Assembly (NCBI GenBank): GCA_045119835.1
Contig: JBGVED010000083.1
Span: 1 to 42,063 of the forward strand
DNA length: 42,063 nucleotides
Direction of reading: 5' to 3'
Source: CALVUJ01 sp045119835
GTDB lineage: Bacteria; Bacillota_I; Bacilli_A; RFN20; DUOF01
In this document: one piece after another, positions 15,483-24,382 of the stretch
Numbering within the stretch: position 1 is the first letter of the stretch
Layout of the letters: each line of letters opens with the position of its first letter
Program-made: the position numbers and the translations under genes
Notes under the pieces: generated by a model
Told to the model about the DNA's origin: nothing
Database searches by the model: none
Seen by the model: only the letters and a program-made list of their open reading frames with translations

Positions 15483-17354
15483 ATGGCAAAATTAAACAGT
15501 ATACAAGATTTAATAAAAACAATCGAAGAACACCAAATGTCATCTATTACAAACAAAAGAATTTTAACATTTTGCTGTTCAAGTGGATGCGTTGCCAATA
15601 AATCCTTAAATATAAAACAAATGTTTGAAAATTTAATAAAAGAAAACAATCTAACTGATAAAATTGAAACTAAAACTGTAGGTTGTTTTGGTTTCTGTTC
15701 TCAAGGTCCTTTTGTAAAAATATATCCTGAAAATGTTACATACAAACTAGTAAAAGAAAATGATGTTAAAGAAATATTTGACTCACACCTTTTAAATAAC
15801 CAAATAGTAGAAAGATTAATATTTAAAAATAGGCAAGGAAAAATCGAAACAAATTATAATAATCTAGAATTTTTTCAAAAACAAAAACGTATAGCACTAA
15901 ATGGCTGCGGCGAAATAGACCCTAACAAAATAGAAGATGCATTTAAAGTCAGTGGATATCTAGCTTTAGCAAGATGTTTAAGTTCCTTAAAACCTATTGA
16001 TGTAATAAACGAAGTAAAAGAAAGCGGATTAAGAGGACGCGGAGGAGGAGGGTTTCCTACAGGAAGAAAATGGGAAACTGCATATAACCAACAAAACGAC
16101 ACAAAATATGTTATCTGTAACGGAGATGAAGGAGACCCTGGAGCTTTCATGGACCGTTCAATACTAGAAAGTAATCCTCATTCAGTTATTGAAGGAATGA
16201 TTTTAGCGGGTTATGCAATTGGAGCATGCAAAGGTTTCATCTATGTTAGAGCAGAATACCCACTAGCAGTTGAAAGTTTTTCAAAAGCAATTGAAACAGC
16301 AAAAGAATATGGATTATTAGGAAATAATATATTAGGAACAAAATTTAATTTTGATATAGAAGTAAGATTAGGGGCTGGTGCTTTTGTTTGTGGAGAAGAA
16401 ACAGCTTTAATTAATTCTATTGAAGGTAAAAGAGGCATGCCTACAGCAAAACCTCCTTACCCTGCTGTAAAAGGATTATGGGGAAAACCTACAATTATTA
16501 ATAACGTAGAAACATTTGCTAACTTGCCATTTATATTAAAAGAAGGTGGTGTAGAAAAATTTAAAAACATAGGAACCACAACTTCTAAAGGAACAAAAGT
16601 ATTTGCTCTAGCTGGAAAAGTAAAAAATATTGGCTTAGTAGAAGTACCTATGGGAACAACACTAAGAGAACTTATATACGATATAGGTGGCGGAATAGCA
16701 AATGATAAAGAATTTAAAGCTATTCAAACAGGTGGCCCAAGTGGTGGATGTCTAACTAAAGAGGATTTAGATACCCCTATCGACTTTGACAATTTATTAG
16801 CTAAAGGATCAATGATGGGAAGTGGCGGAGCAATTGTAATGGATGAAGACAATTGTATGATTGATGTAGCAAAATTCTACCTAAATTTCATCTGCGAAGA
16901 ATCATGCGGAAAATGTACTCCTTGTAGAATCGGAACTACAAGAATGTTAGAAATACTTGAAAAAATAAGTGATGGAAAAGGCGAAGAAACAGATTTAGAA
17001 GAGTTAGAAAAATTAGCACATTACATAAAAAAATCATCTTTATGTGGATTAGGACAAAGCGCTCCTAACCCAGTATTATCTACTCTTGCAAAATTCAAAG
17101 ATGAATACCTAGAACACATAAAAGAACACAAATGTCGCGCTAAAGTATGTAAAGGAATGCTAGGATATCAAATAGATAAAGAAAAATGCAAAAAATGCGG
17201 TTTGTGTGCACGCCAATGCCCTGCGGGAGCAATCTCTGGAGTTCCAGGAAAAGAACCATTTGTAATAGATCAAAGCAAATGTATAAAATGCGGCTTATGT
17301 ATGAATAGCTGCCCATTTAAATCTATAAATAAAACTACTGGAGGTGAAAACTAA
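15483..17354 (+). CDS. hydB: [FeFe] hydrogenase NAD(H)/FMN-binding subunit, NuoF-like
   Basis: This 623-residue flavin subunit is the NADH site of a trimeric hydrogenase. The ATG at 15483 has AAAGGGG upstream; an in-frame ATG 30 bases earlier lies inside hydC and is unlikely. Domains in order are: a thioredoxin-like [2Fe-2S] domain (CCSSGC, VGCFGFCSQGP); the NuoF core with the FMN/NADH glycine loop RGRGGGGFPTGRKWE, GDEGDPGAFMDRS and GAGAFVCGEETAL; an SLBB-like part; and the [4Fe-4S] site SCGKCTPCRIGTTRM with SLCGLG. It ends with a two-cluster ferredoxin domain (CKKCGLCARQCPAG, CIKCGLCMNSCPF). This layout is that of bifurcating HydB/HndC. Its TAA overlaps the hydA ATG (TAATG), indicating translational coupling. 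Confidence 0.95.
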   Translation: MAKLNSIQDLIKTIEEHQMSSITNKRILTFCCSSGCVANKSLNIKQMFENLIKENNLTDKIETKTVGCFGFCSQGPFVKIYPENVTYKLVKENDVKEIFDSHLLNNQIVERLIFKNRQGKIETNYNNLEFFQKQKRIALNGCGEIDPNKIEDAFKVSGYLALARCLSSLKPIDVINEVKESGLRGRGGGGFPTGRKWETAYNQQNDTKYVICNGDEGDPGAFMDRSILESNPHSVIEGMILAGYAIGACKGFIYVRAEYPLAVESFSKAIETAKEYGLLGNNILGTKFNFDIEVRLGAGAFVCGEETALINSIEGKRGMPTAKPPYPAVKGLWGKPTIINNVETFANLPFILKEGGVEKFKNIGTTTSKGTKVFALAGKVKNIGLVEVPMGTTLRELIYDIGGGIANDKEFKAIQTGGPSGGCLTKEDLDTPIDFDNLLAKGSMMGSGGAIVMDEDNCMIDVAKFYLNFICEESCGKCTPCRIGTTRMLEILEKISDGKGEETDLEELEKLAHYIKKSSLCGLGQSAPNPVLSTLAKFKDEYLEHIKEHKCRAKVCKGMLGYQIDKEKCKKCGLCARQCPAGAISGVPGKEPFVIDQSKCIKCGLCMNSCPFKSINKTTGGEN

Positions 17355-19090
17355 TGATTAACATAAAAATAGATAATAAAGAATATTCATTCGAAGAAGA
17401 ATTAACGATACTTCAAGCCTGTAGAAAAGTAAACATAGATATCCCTACATTATGCTATTATAAAGATTTAGTAGAATCAGGTAACTGTCGCGTTTGCCTC
17501 GTAGAAGTTAAAGGAAACAAAAATTTTCTAACAGCTTGTAATCAAAAAATATATGAAGGAATGGAAATATTAACAAATACACTAGATGTAATTGAAGCAA
17601 GGAAAAAATCATTGGAATTGATAATCTCCAATCATTCAATGGAATGCTTGAATTGCGCAGCCAACAACAACTGTGAATTACAATCATTAACAAAAAAATT
17701 AAATGTTAAAGAAAGATATACTGGCAAAAAAACAGAAATATTTAAAGATGAATTATCTGGAATAATTTGTAGAGATACATCAAAATGCATATTATGTGGA
17801 AGATGTATTGAAATGTGCAAAAAAACTCAAGGAATAGGAATCCTTAATTTTGAAAATAGAGGATTAAAAACCATAGTAGCACCTGCCGCAAATAAATCAT
17901 TTAAAGATGTACCTTGCACTTATTGTGGTCAATGTACAAAAGTTTGCCCTACCGGAGCCTTAACAATAAAAGAAAACATAAAAGATTTACTTATTGCAAT
18001 CAAAGAAGGAAAACATATAGTTGCTCAAACCGCTCCTGCAGTAAGAGCAGGATTAGGTGAAGAATTCGGTTATCCTATTGGAACAAATGTTGAAGGAAAA
18101 ATGGTTGCTGCTTTAAGAAAAATAGGATGCCACAAAGTATATGATGTTAACTTTGGTGCAGACCTAACAATTATGGAAGAATCTCATGAGTTTATAGAAA
18201 GGTATTCTAAAAAAGAAAACTTACCGCTAATAACTTCATGCTGTCCAGGATGGATAAGATACATTGAAACATATTACCCTAACCTACTAAATCATTTATC
18301 TTCATGTAAATCCCCTCATATGATGGAAGGTGCTATAATCAAATCTTACTACGCACAACAAAATAAAATTAATCCAAAAGATATTATTGTCCTATCAATA
18401 ATGCCTTGTAGTGCAAAAAAAGAAGAAAAGGATAGAAACAATACTGATGTAGATATCGTCTTAACTACTGTTGAATTAGCGGACTTAATAAAATTGTTTG
18501 GAATATCTTTTAAAGATTTAGAAGACGAAAAATTTGATACTGATTTACTAGGAGATTTCTCAGGCGCTGCTGTAATATTTGGTACAAGTGGAGGCGTTAT
18601 GGAAGCAGCTTTAAGAACAGCTTACCACACAATAACTAACCAAGAATTTGAAAAAATAAAGTTTGAAAATGTCCGCGGAATAAATGGTATAAAAGAAGCG
18701 ACATTACAAATTAATGGAAATACAATTAATGTCGCTGTTGTCCATTCATTATCAAACGCTAAAATATTATTAGACGAAATAGAAAACAAAACAAGTAAAT
18801 ATGACTTTATAGAAGTTATGGCTTGTCCTCTAGGGTGTATAAATGGCGCCGGACAACCTAAAATAACTTCTAACAATTTAGATATACATGAAAAAGATAA
18901 CATCTTATTTAACACATATAAAAGAGCAAACGCTTTATACAAAGAAGATGAATCTTTGCCAATAAGACAATCACACAACAACCCACAAATAAAAGAATTA
19001 TATGAAAAATATTTAACAAAACCAGGTTCACATATAGCACACGAGCTACTCCATACAACTTATCATAAAAAAGATAAAACAATAAAATAA
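17354..19090 (+). CDS. hydA: [FeFe] hydrogenase catalytic subunit
   Basis: This 578-residue subunit holds the H-cluster that interconverts protons and H2. In order there is: an N-terminal [2Fe-2S] domain (Cys 34, 45, 48, 62); the His/Cys [4Fe-4S] motif HSMECLNCAANNNC (about 94-107); a two-[4Fe-4S] ferredoxin domain (CILCGRCIEMC, CTYCGQCTKVCPTG); then the catalytic domain. H-cluster motifs are L1 TSCCPGW (294-300), L2 MPCSAKKEE (350-358) and L3 MACPLGCINGAGQP (489-502). All four cluster cysteines are present. L3 departs from the usual GGCxxGGGxP at two glycines. With hydC and hydB it forms an NAD-linked, probably electron-bifurcating enzyme (group A3-like). The maturases HydEFG are not in the window. 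Confidence 0.95.
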   Translation: MINIKIDNKEYSFEEELTILQACRKVNIDIPTLCYYKDLVESGNCRVCLVEVKGNKNFLTACNQKIYEGMEILTNTLDVIEARKKSLELIISNHSMECLNCAANNNCELQSLTKKLNVKERYTGKKTEIFKDELSGIICRDTSKCILCGRCIEMCKKTQGIGILNFENRGLKTIVAPAANKSFKDVPCTYCGQCTKVCPTGALTIKENIKDLLIAIKEGKHIVAQTAPAVRAGLGEEFGYPIGTNVEGKMVAALRKIGCHKVYDVNFGADLTIMEESHEFIERYSKKENLPLITSCCPGWIRYIETYYPNLLNHLSSCKSPHMMEGAIIKSYYAQQNKINPKDIIVLSIMPCSAKKEEKDRNNTDVDIVLTTVELADLIKLFGISFKDLEDEKFDTDLLGDFSGAAVIFGTSGGVMEAALRTAYHTITNQEFEKIKFENVRGINGIKEATLQINGNTINVAVVHSLSNAKILLDEIENKTSKYDFIEVMACPLGCINGAGQPKITSNNLDIHEKDNILFNTYKRANALYKEDESLPIRQSHNNPQIKELYEKYLTKPGSHIAHELLHTTYHKKDKTIK

Positions 19091-19114
19091 AAGCATACTC
19101 ACGTATGCTTTTTT
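19089..19114. terminator. Bidirectional terminator between hydA and pta
   Basis: AAAAGCATAC/GTATGCTTTT (19089-19098 with 19103-19112) is a 10-bp stem with a TCAC loop and U tracts on both strands. It sits between two converging genes, two bases before the pta stop. Confidence 0.9.
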
Positions 19115-19115
19115 A

Positions 19116-20084
19116 CTATAAACTTTGAGCTATACTTAATATAGCCATTTTATAAACTTCCTCTTCGTTACATCCTCTACTTAAATCATTAACAGGCATT
19201 TTAACCCCTTGAAGAATAGGCCCAAGTGCCTCATATCCACCTAATCTTTGAGCAATCTTGTAACCTATATTTCCAGATTGCAAATCAGGGAATATAAACA
19301 CAGTGGCTTTACCTGCAACTGCTGAACCAGGAGCTTTTTTACTTCCTGTTGACTTATCATATGCCGCATCAAACTGAAGTTCACCATCATACAAGAAATC
19401 AACATCTTTTCCCTTCATAAGTTCAACTGCTTGTTGTACCTTACTAACCTCTTCGCTTTTAGCGCTTCCTTTAGTAGAAAAAGATAAGAATGCAACACGT
19501 GGCACAACCCCAAACAATCTAGCCGTTTCAGCACTAGATATAGCAATATCACATAATTGCTCACTAGTTGGATTAACATTAACACCACAATCTCCGAATA
19601 TTAAAGTAGGAGAATTTTCTTTTAACAAAGCAAAACATGACGAAACAATATTACACCCCGGCTTAGTTTTAATAATTTGAAGAGCAGGTCTTATTGTATC
19701 AGCCGTTGAATATGTTGCCCCTCCTAACGCAGCATCTGCTTTACCATTATAAAGAAGCATTATTGCATAGTAATTTCTTCCTTTTAAAAGTTCTTTACAT
19801 TCCTCTAGCGAATTCTTTCCTTTTCTTATATCAAACATTTTATTAACGTTATTTTCAAACTCGTCATCATCAATTGGATTTAAAATATCCAAACCATCGA
19901 TACTTAAATTATTTTTAGTTGCAAGTTCTTCTATTTTTTCTTTTTCTCCCAATAATAAAGGTTTACATAAATTTTCCTTTTTTAACCTAATTGCTGCTCT
20001 TAAAATTCTAATATCATCGCCTTCAGGTAAAACAAGAATTTTATTTCTATCTTTAATCTTTTTTTTCATTTCTTCAATTATCAT
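19116..20084 (-). CDS. pta: Phosphate acetyltransferase
   Basis: This enzyme converts acetyl-CoA and phosphate to acetyl phosphate, the step before ATP formation by acetate kinase. It has 322 residues from the ATG at 20084, which has AAAGAGGGA upstream; a longer in-frame start overlaps the promoter. It is the short single-domain form (PTA_PTB fold) usual in Bacillota. Signatures include LPEGDDIRILRAA near the N terminus, ADAALGGATYSTADTIRPAL, PTLIFGDCGVNVNPTSEQL, and a C-terminal FPDLQSGNIGYKIAQRLGG. Convergence with the hydrogenase operon fits a fermentation producing H2, acetate and ATP. Phosphate butyryltransferase is less likely given length and motifs. Confidence 0.94.
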   Translation of the reverse strand: MIIEEMKKKIKDRNKILVLPEGDDIRILRAAIRLKKENLCKPLLLGEKEKIEELATKNNLSIDGLDILNPIDDDEFENNVNKMFDIRKGKNSLEECKELLKGRNYYAIMLLYNGKADAALGGATYSTADTIRPALQIIKTKPGCNIVSSCFALLKENSPTLIFGDCGVNVNPTSEQLCDIAISSAETARLFGVVPRVAFLSFSTKGSAKSEEVSKVQQAVELMKGKDVDFLYDGELQFDAAYDKSTGSKKAPGSAVAGKATVFIFPDLQSGNIGYKIAQRLGGYEALGPILQGVKMPVNDLSRGCNEEEVYKMAILSIAQSL

Positions 20085-20108
20085 ATAATTCCCTCTTTTC
20101 CCAAATAT

Positions 20109-20117
20109 AATATAACA
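20109..20117 (-). promoter_or_regulatory. Extended -10 promoter of pta
   Basis: The minus strand carries TGTTATATT (hexamer 20109-20114), 24 bases before the pta ATG. The -35 area falls inside the terminator of the upstream gene and has no good match. Confidence 0.45.
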
Positions 20118-20128
20118 CATTCAAAATG

Positions 20129-20155
20129 AAAAGGGCTTTTTTAATGCCCTTTTTT
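20129..20155. terminator. Terminator after the CvpA-like gene
   Basis: AAAAGGGC/GCCCTTTT (20129-20136 with 20146-20153) forms an 8-bp stem with a 9-nt loop and T runs on both sides. It lies six bases past the stop of the CvpA-like gene. Confidence 0.85.
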
Positions 20156-20161
20156 AAACAA

Positions 20162-23100
20162 TTAAATACCTGGAATTTGAATAACTCTATCAAATGCTTG
20201 ACTCCATGTTTCTCCGCTATTTTTACTAATACTTGTAACTTTATAACCATCTGGCAAGTTTTTAGTCAACTCTGTTACAACTTTATTTGCAATATTATCA
20301 GCTTGCATTTCACCCAAGAAACTACTTCTAGCAACAGCATCTAATGTAGAACCTATAATACTAAGCGTATTGACTCTATCAGTTATTACATCGCTATCTC
20401 TATAACCAGATACTGTAGCAACATTGTTTTTAATAATAATTAAATTATCTATTTCTTTATTCCAATCAACATCTCTTGCTTGTACTGCACTTTTAAACGC
20501 AACACCATAATCAACTAACGCTTGATTGTTTTTAACACTTGCAACTGATGTATCTATTGTAGATTCATATTTGTCCTTTAATAAAGAGCTTAATTCCATA
20601 GCATCTAATAAATTGGCCATCATTACTTTTTGCTCCCCACTTAACGAAGTAATATCACTTAAATTGTCAATTGCAGCTTTATTTTCAGCAAAAGAAACAA
20701 ACACATCAACTTCTCTGTTATATTGATAATATGATTCACCATTATAAACCGCTTTTAATGTTTCAACTGTAACAGAGTTAGTATTAACACCATCAATACT
20801 CATTAAACCAACAGCCTTAATAAGCAAATTAGCTCTAGTATTTACAAGTAATGAACTACTCTCAATATTATCAAATATACGTTCAACGTTTGTTTTTCCT
20901 TCTACAACTTGGTTAAAGGAAGCCGCATCAACATTAAGCATTTCTTTAATAATAGATAGCTCTTTACCCCAATCTTTAACACTAGAAATACTTGCTTTCA
21001 AATTAGTTGTATTATTACCAACATCTCTATCATCTCTAACATCACTTTGAGTAAACACTGTTACAATTTGATCAACAACATAATCCTTAAAGATGATCGA
21101 TGAAGTAACTGTATCTAATAAATTTCCTATTTTAACTGTATCTATTTTATCTAAATCCATACTTGCAAAATTATCAAACTCATTTTTACTTTCACTAAGT
21201 TTAATAATTACATTTTTCTCCTTTTCATACAAATCATACTCTAGAGACATTAATCTAGCTACTGTTACATCACTTGGAACAGATACTATATTAATTGTTT
21301 CTACAGCCTTAAGTAAAAGTCCTGCTCTAGAATTAGATAACAACTGACTATTTTCAATAGTTTCAAATATACTAAAAACATTTGAAATTGAAATCTTTAA
21401 ATATAAACCAGCATCATTTTGAGTATATTCATTTCCCTCTTTATTAAATCTATAATCATCTTCAATAAAATAATAAACACCATTAACTTCCAAATACTGA
21501 CCATCACTATTTAAAACATATGAATTTCCTACTTTATTGTACCTATTTGCTCCAACAATTTCTACATATTTAGTTTCCATAACAGTATCAATAGAAGTAA
21601 CCATATCTTTAATTGAAGCAAGTTCTACTCTCCAATCACTTACATTCGCAATTGTGTTTTTAAGATTAATAGTTTGCCCTTCTTCATCTCTATCATCTTT
21701 AACATCATTTGCTACTAATAGCTCACTAACCTTATTTACTACAATATTTTTTAAAATATTTGACCTCATAACTGTATTAATAAGTGAACCAATTTCATTT
21801 ACATCCATCTCTTCTATTGAAAGATTAGTTAAACTTTCGATTTTATCTTTTTGATTTACTATATCAACCAAAACAGATGTTTCATTATTCCAAAAAGCAT
21901 TTATAGTTTCTTCTGTGGCATCACTTTCAGGCCACTGTATCTCATTATACTCTTCACTAGTTAAAAAATTACTTTCCCTAACTGCAAACTTAAGAATATC
22001 TATTTTCTTAGTTTTAAACAACTCCATGCTATTAACAGAAGTAAATATTTTATTTAAATTTGTACTATTAATATTATCTTCATTTCCAAAATCAATACTT
22101 ATAATATTATTTATATTATTAAATTCATTTTCCCATTTTTCTTTAGTATTTATTGCTAACAACTCATCTTTAGTGAAAGCAATTTCGAAATCTGCAACAA
22201 ATTCATTCATCATATCCTTCATAAAAATAGCAAATGGCTCTTTAAGTAATTTTGAATTGTAAACTTCACTCATAACTGTTGCTAATGCATCGACATTTTC
22301 TTCTTTATTTAATAATTCAACATTAACATCTTCAAGTGATTGTAACTTTAACACGCCTGCTGCATCCGCAACATTTTTCAAAACTAATAATTCATCTTCC
22401 CACAAATCATAAAATTCCTTTTTACTACTATCTTCTTCACTACCATCAAAATCTATACTAGGCATTCCATTACTATCAATTTCAATGCCGACTTTCGGTA
22501 ATAATGAATCATAAGCAAATGGTAATACCGAAATTAAAACTTTAGTTCCTGATAATTCATTTAAAACTCCCATAACTTTAGCATAATCAATAACTTCACT
22601 ATCCTTAAATTCATCATAAATACCATAAGCTTTTTCTAAAACTGTTAATTCTTTTAACCATGCCTCTTTACTATCTACATACCTTAAAACTCTAGCGTCA
22701 ACTTTATAATCTTTACCATCTAGTAATTTATTAATTTGCTCACTAGTAACATTCTTAAACAAATAAGATGTATTTAAATCATTTAATAATGTAGCAAGCT
22801 CATCTTTAGTATTAGCTTTTATTGCTCCATTTGCAAACAAAGCATCAGTTAAATTATCAACAATATTACCTTCTGTTAAACTATCTAAACTTGTAAGCTC
22901 TAACGTTTGAACAAACTTGATTGCCCTAGCAAGTAAATTAGCTACTTCTTCATTTAATTCACTCGTCATCGTTTCAGGAACTTGAACACCATAATCTTTA
23001 GCATAAACCTCTATTATATTAGGCATTGCTCTATTTAAAATCTTAATACTAAGCATTTTATTTAGCAATGTCTCAATATCTTCACTATTAACATTATTAA

Positions 23101-24313
23101 CAATACTAATAATATCATCCTTATTATCAATAATAGTATCATCTAAATTCTTATCCACTGCAAATTTAACAATAGCAATCACATCTTTGAGTTCCCTCTT
23201 TATCTCATCTGCATTCTTATATTCAAGCTTACTTACAATGTCATCATCTTTAAATAATTCTACTAATTTATCGTTTGCAACTTCACGCAACACATACTTA
23301 ACACCAGCTTCACTAACCTCAGAGATTAAAGAAGAACTAAACAATTGCTCTATAAGTTTATCAATCTTATCAAACTTAATTGTACTTAAATCCAAAGTAT
23401 CTAAATTAATCGCTCCAGACTTAAGTATTTCCATCAAACCTGACTCAAGTAACAAAACACCTGCTGAAGCTACACTTGATAATTCATTTTCTAAATTAAC
23501 TTCCATATCATTATACTTTACAGTCGTCAATCTATCTGTAATTACTTTATCTAAACTCTTTTCCCCACCAAGTTTAGCAAAAATAGTTTCATTATAAATA
23601 TCAATATACTTACAATAGACATCAAAATCCCTTAAAGAGTCATCTATCGAACATAGAGTTTCACCACTTTCTAACTCTGCACTAGCTTTTGTCCTATTGT
23701 ATATTCTATTAATTAAATTAACAGGCAACAATACAATACAGAAAACAACAACCCCTTGTACGCCTCTTAAAAGTCCACCAAGCAATCTTCTTTTCTTTCT
23801 ATGAACTTTAATTTTCTTTCCTTTCTCATTACGTAAAACATTCCCTTGCTCATCAACTTCATACTTTCTTCTTTTAAAGACACACTTAGCAATTAAATTA
23901 AATATAATTAAATATATCCAATATATAGGAAAAGACAAAGGAAGTCCTACCAAAACTAGCACTAAAAACAATATAGGATTTATTATAATTTCAGGACTAT
24001 CAATAATAATCCCTTTTAAATTAGGAGAATATTGCAAAAAATCAGATATAGTTTCATTACTCTCTATTGTATGAACAACAAAATTTCTAACCCCAACAAT
24101 ACCATTAATAGTAACATTAAAATCTAAAATCATATTTGTTATTTTTCCTATAAACAACCACACAAAAGCAACATACAAAATTACATATATCATTCTTCTT
24201 GTAACTTTATAAGTTCCTCTTATTACACCTATAACAAAAAACCAAATAAAAACTACAGCCATAAGAGCTAATGGTCCCCATTTAATTAACAAAGCAATTG
24301 TTTCCTCAGTCAC
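20162..24313 (-). CDS. Large membrane-anchored protein with CvpA-like N terminus and repetitive exported region
   Basis: This 1,383-residue protein starts at a GTG with GAGGTG seven bases upstream. The first 200 residues hold about four transmembrane helices (near 12-31, 41-58, 112-140, 181-201), with a strongly basic loop between the third and fourth (KKIKVHRKKRR). This resembles CvpA-family proteins, which are usually below 250 residues. The basic loop predicts that the remaining roughly 1,180 residues lie outside the cell. That region is helical and acidic, with recurring N/S-L-L and T-I-x-S-S motifs. Residues about 841-1004 and 1062-1170 are two copies of one unit (VKDDRDEEGQTINLK versus VRDDRDVGNNTTNLK; LLSNSRAGLLLKAV versus LLVNTRANLLIKAV). 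The first copy carries a 60-residue insert that is itself duplicated. No enzyme motif or sorting signal is seen. A role in envelope organisation is only a guess. Confidence 0.75.
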   Translation of the reverse strand: MTEETIALLIKWGPLALMAVVFIWFFVIGVIRGTYKVTRRMIYVILYVAFVWLFIGKITNMILDFNVTINGIVGVRNFVVHTIESNETISDFLQYSPNLKGIIIDSPEIIINPILFLVLVLVGLPLSFPIYWIYLIIFNLIAKCVFKRRKYEVDEQGNVLRNEKGKKIKVHRKKRRLLGGLLRGVQGVVVFCIVLLPVNLINRIYNRTKASAELESGETLCSIDDSLRDFDVYCKYIDIYNETIFAKLGGEKSLDKVITDRLTTVKYNDMEVNLENELSSVASAGVLLLESGLMEILKSGAINLDTLDLSTIKFDKIDKLIEQLFSSSLISEVSEAGVKYVLREVANDKLVELFKDDDIVSKLEYKNADEIKRELKDVIAIVKFAVDKNLDDTIIDNKDDIISIVNNVNSEDIETLLNKMLSIKILNRAMPNIIEVYAKDYGVQVPETMTSELNEEVANLLARAIKFVQTLELTSLDSLTEGNIVDNLTDALFANGAIKANTKDELATLLNDLNTSYLFKNVTSEQINKLLDGKDYKVDARVLRYVDSKEAWLKELTVLEKAYGIYDEFKDSEVIDYAKVMGVLNELSGTKVLISVLPFAYDSLLPKVGIEIDSNGMPSIDFDGSEEDSSKKEFYDLWEDELLVLKNVADAAGVLKLQSLEDVNVELLNKEENVDALATVMSEVYNSKLLKEPFAIFMKDMMNEFVADFEIAFTKDELLAINTKEKWENEFNNINNIISIDFGNEDNINSTNLNKIFTSVNSMELFKTKKIDILKFAVRESNFLTSEEYNEIQWPESDATEETINAFWNNETSVLVDIVNQKDKIESLTNLSIEEMDVNEIGSLINTVMRSNILKNIVVNKVSELLVANDVKDDRDEEGQTINLKNTIANVSDWRVELASIKDMVTSIDTVMETKYVEIVGANRYNKVGNSYVLNSDGQYLEVNGVYYFIEDDYRFNKEGNEYTQNDAGLYLKISISNVFSIFETIENSQLLSNSRAGLLLKAVETINIVSVPSDVTVARLMSLEYDLYEKEKNVIIKLSESKNEFDNFASMDLDKIDTVKIGNLLDTVTSSIIFKDYVVDQIVTVFTQSDVRDDRDVGNNTTNLKASISSVKDWGKELSIIKEMLNVDAASFNQVVEGKTNVERIFDNIESSSLLVNTRANLLIKAVGLMSIDGVNTNSVTVETLKAVYNGESYYQYNREVDVFVSFAENKAAIDNLSDITSLSGEQKVMMANLLDAMELSSLLKDKYESTIDTSVASVKNNQALVDYGVAFKSAVQARDVDWNKEIDNLIIIKNNVATVSGYRDSDVITDRVNTLSIIGSTLDAVARSSFLGEMQADNIANKVVTELTKNLPDGYKVTSISKNSGETWSQAFDRVIQIPGI

Positions 24314-24382
24314 TTTAATTCACCTCAATTTTATTTTAATATATTCATAAAAATAAATAAACATCTTTACTTAATATCGTTA

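Noticed and set aside
15005..19090. Complex I (NuoE-NuoF-NuoG) reading of the three-gene operon
   Set aside because: The third protein has all three H-cluster motifs of [FeFe] hydrogenase and no other complex I genes follow.
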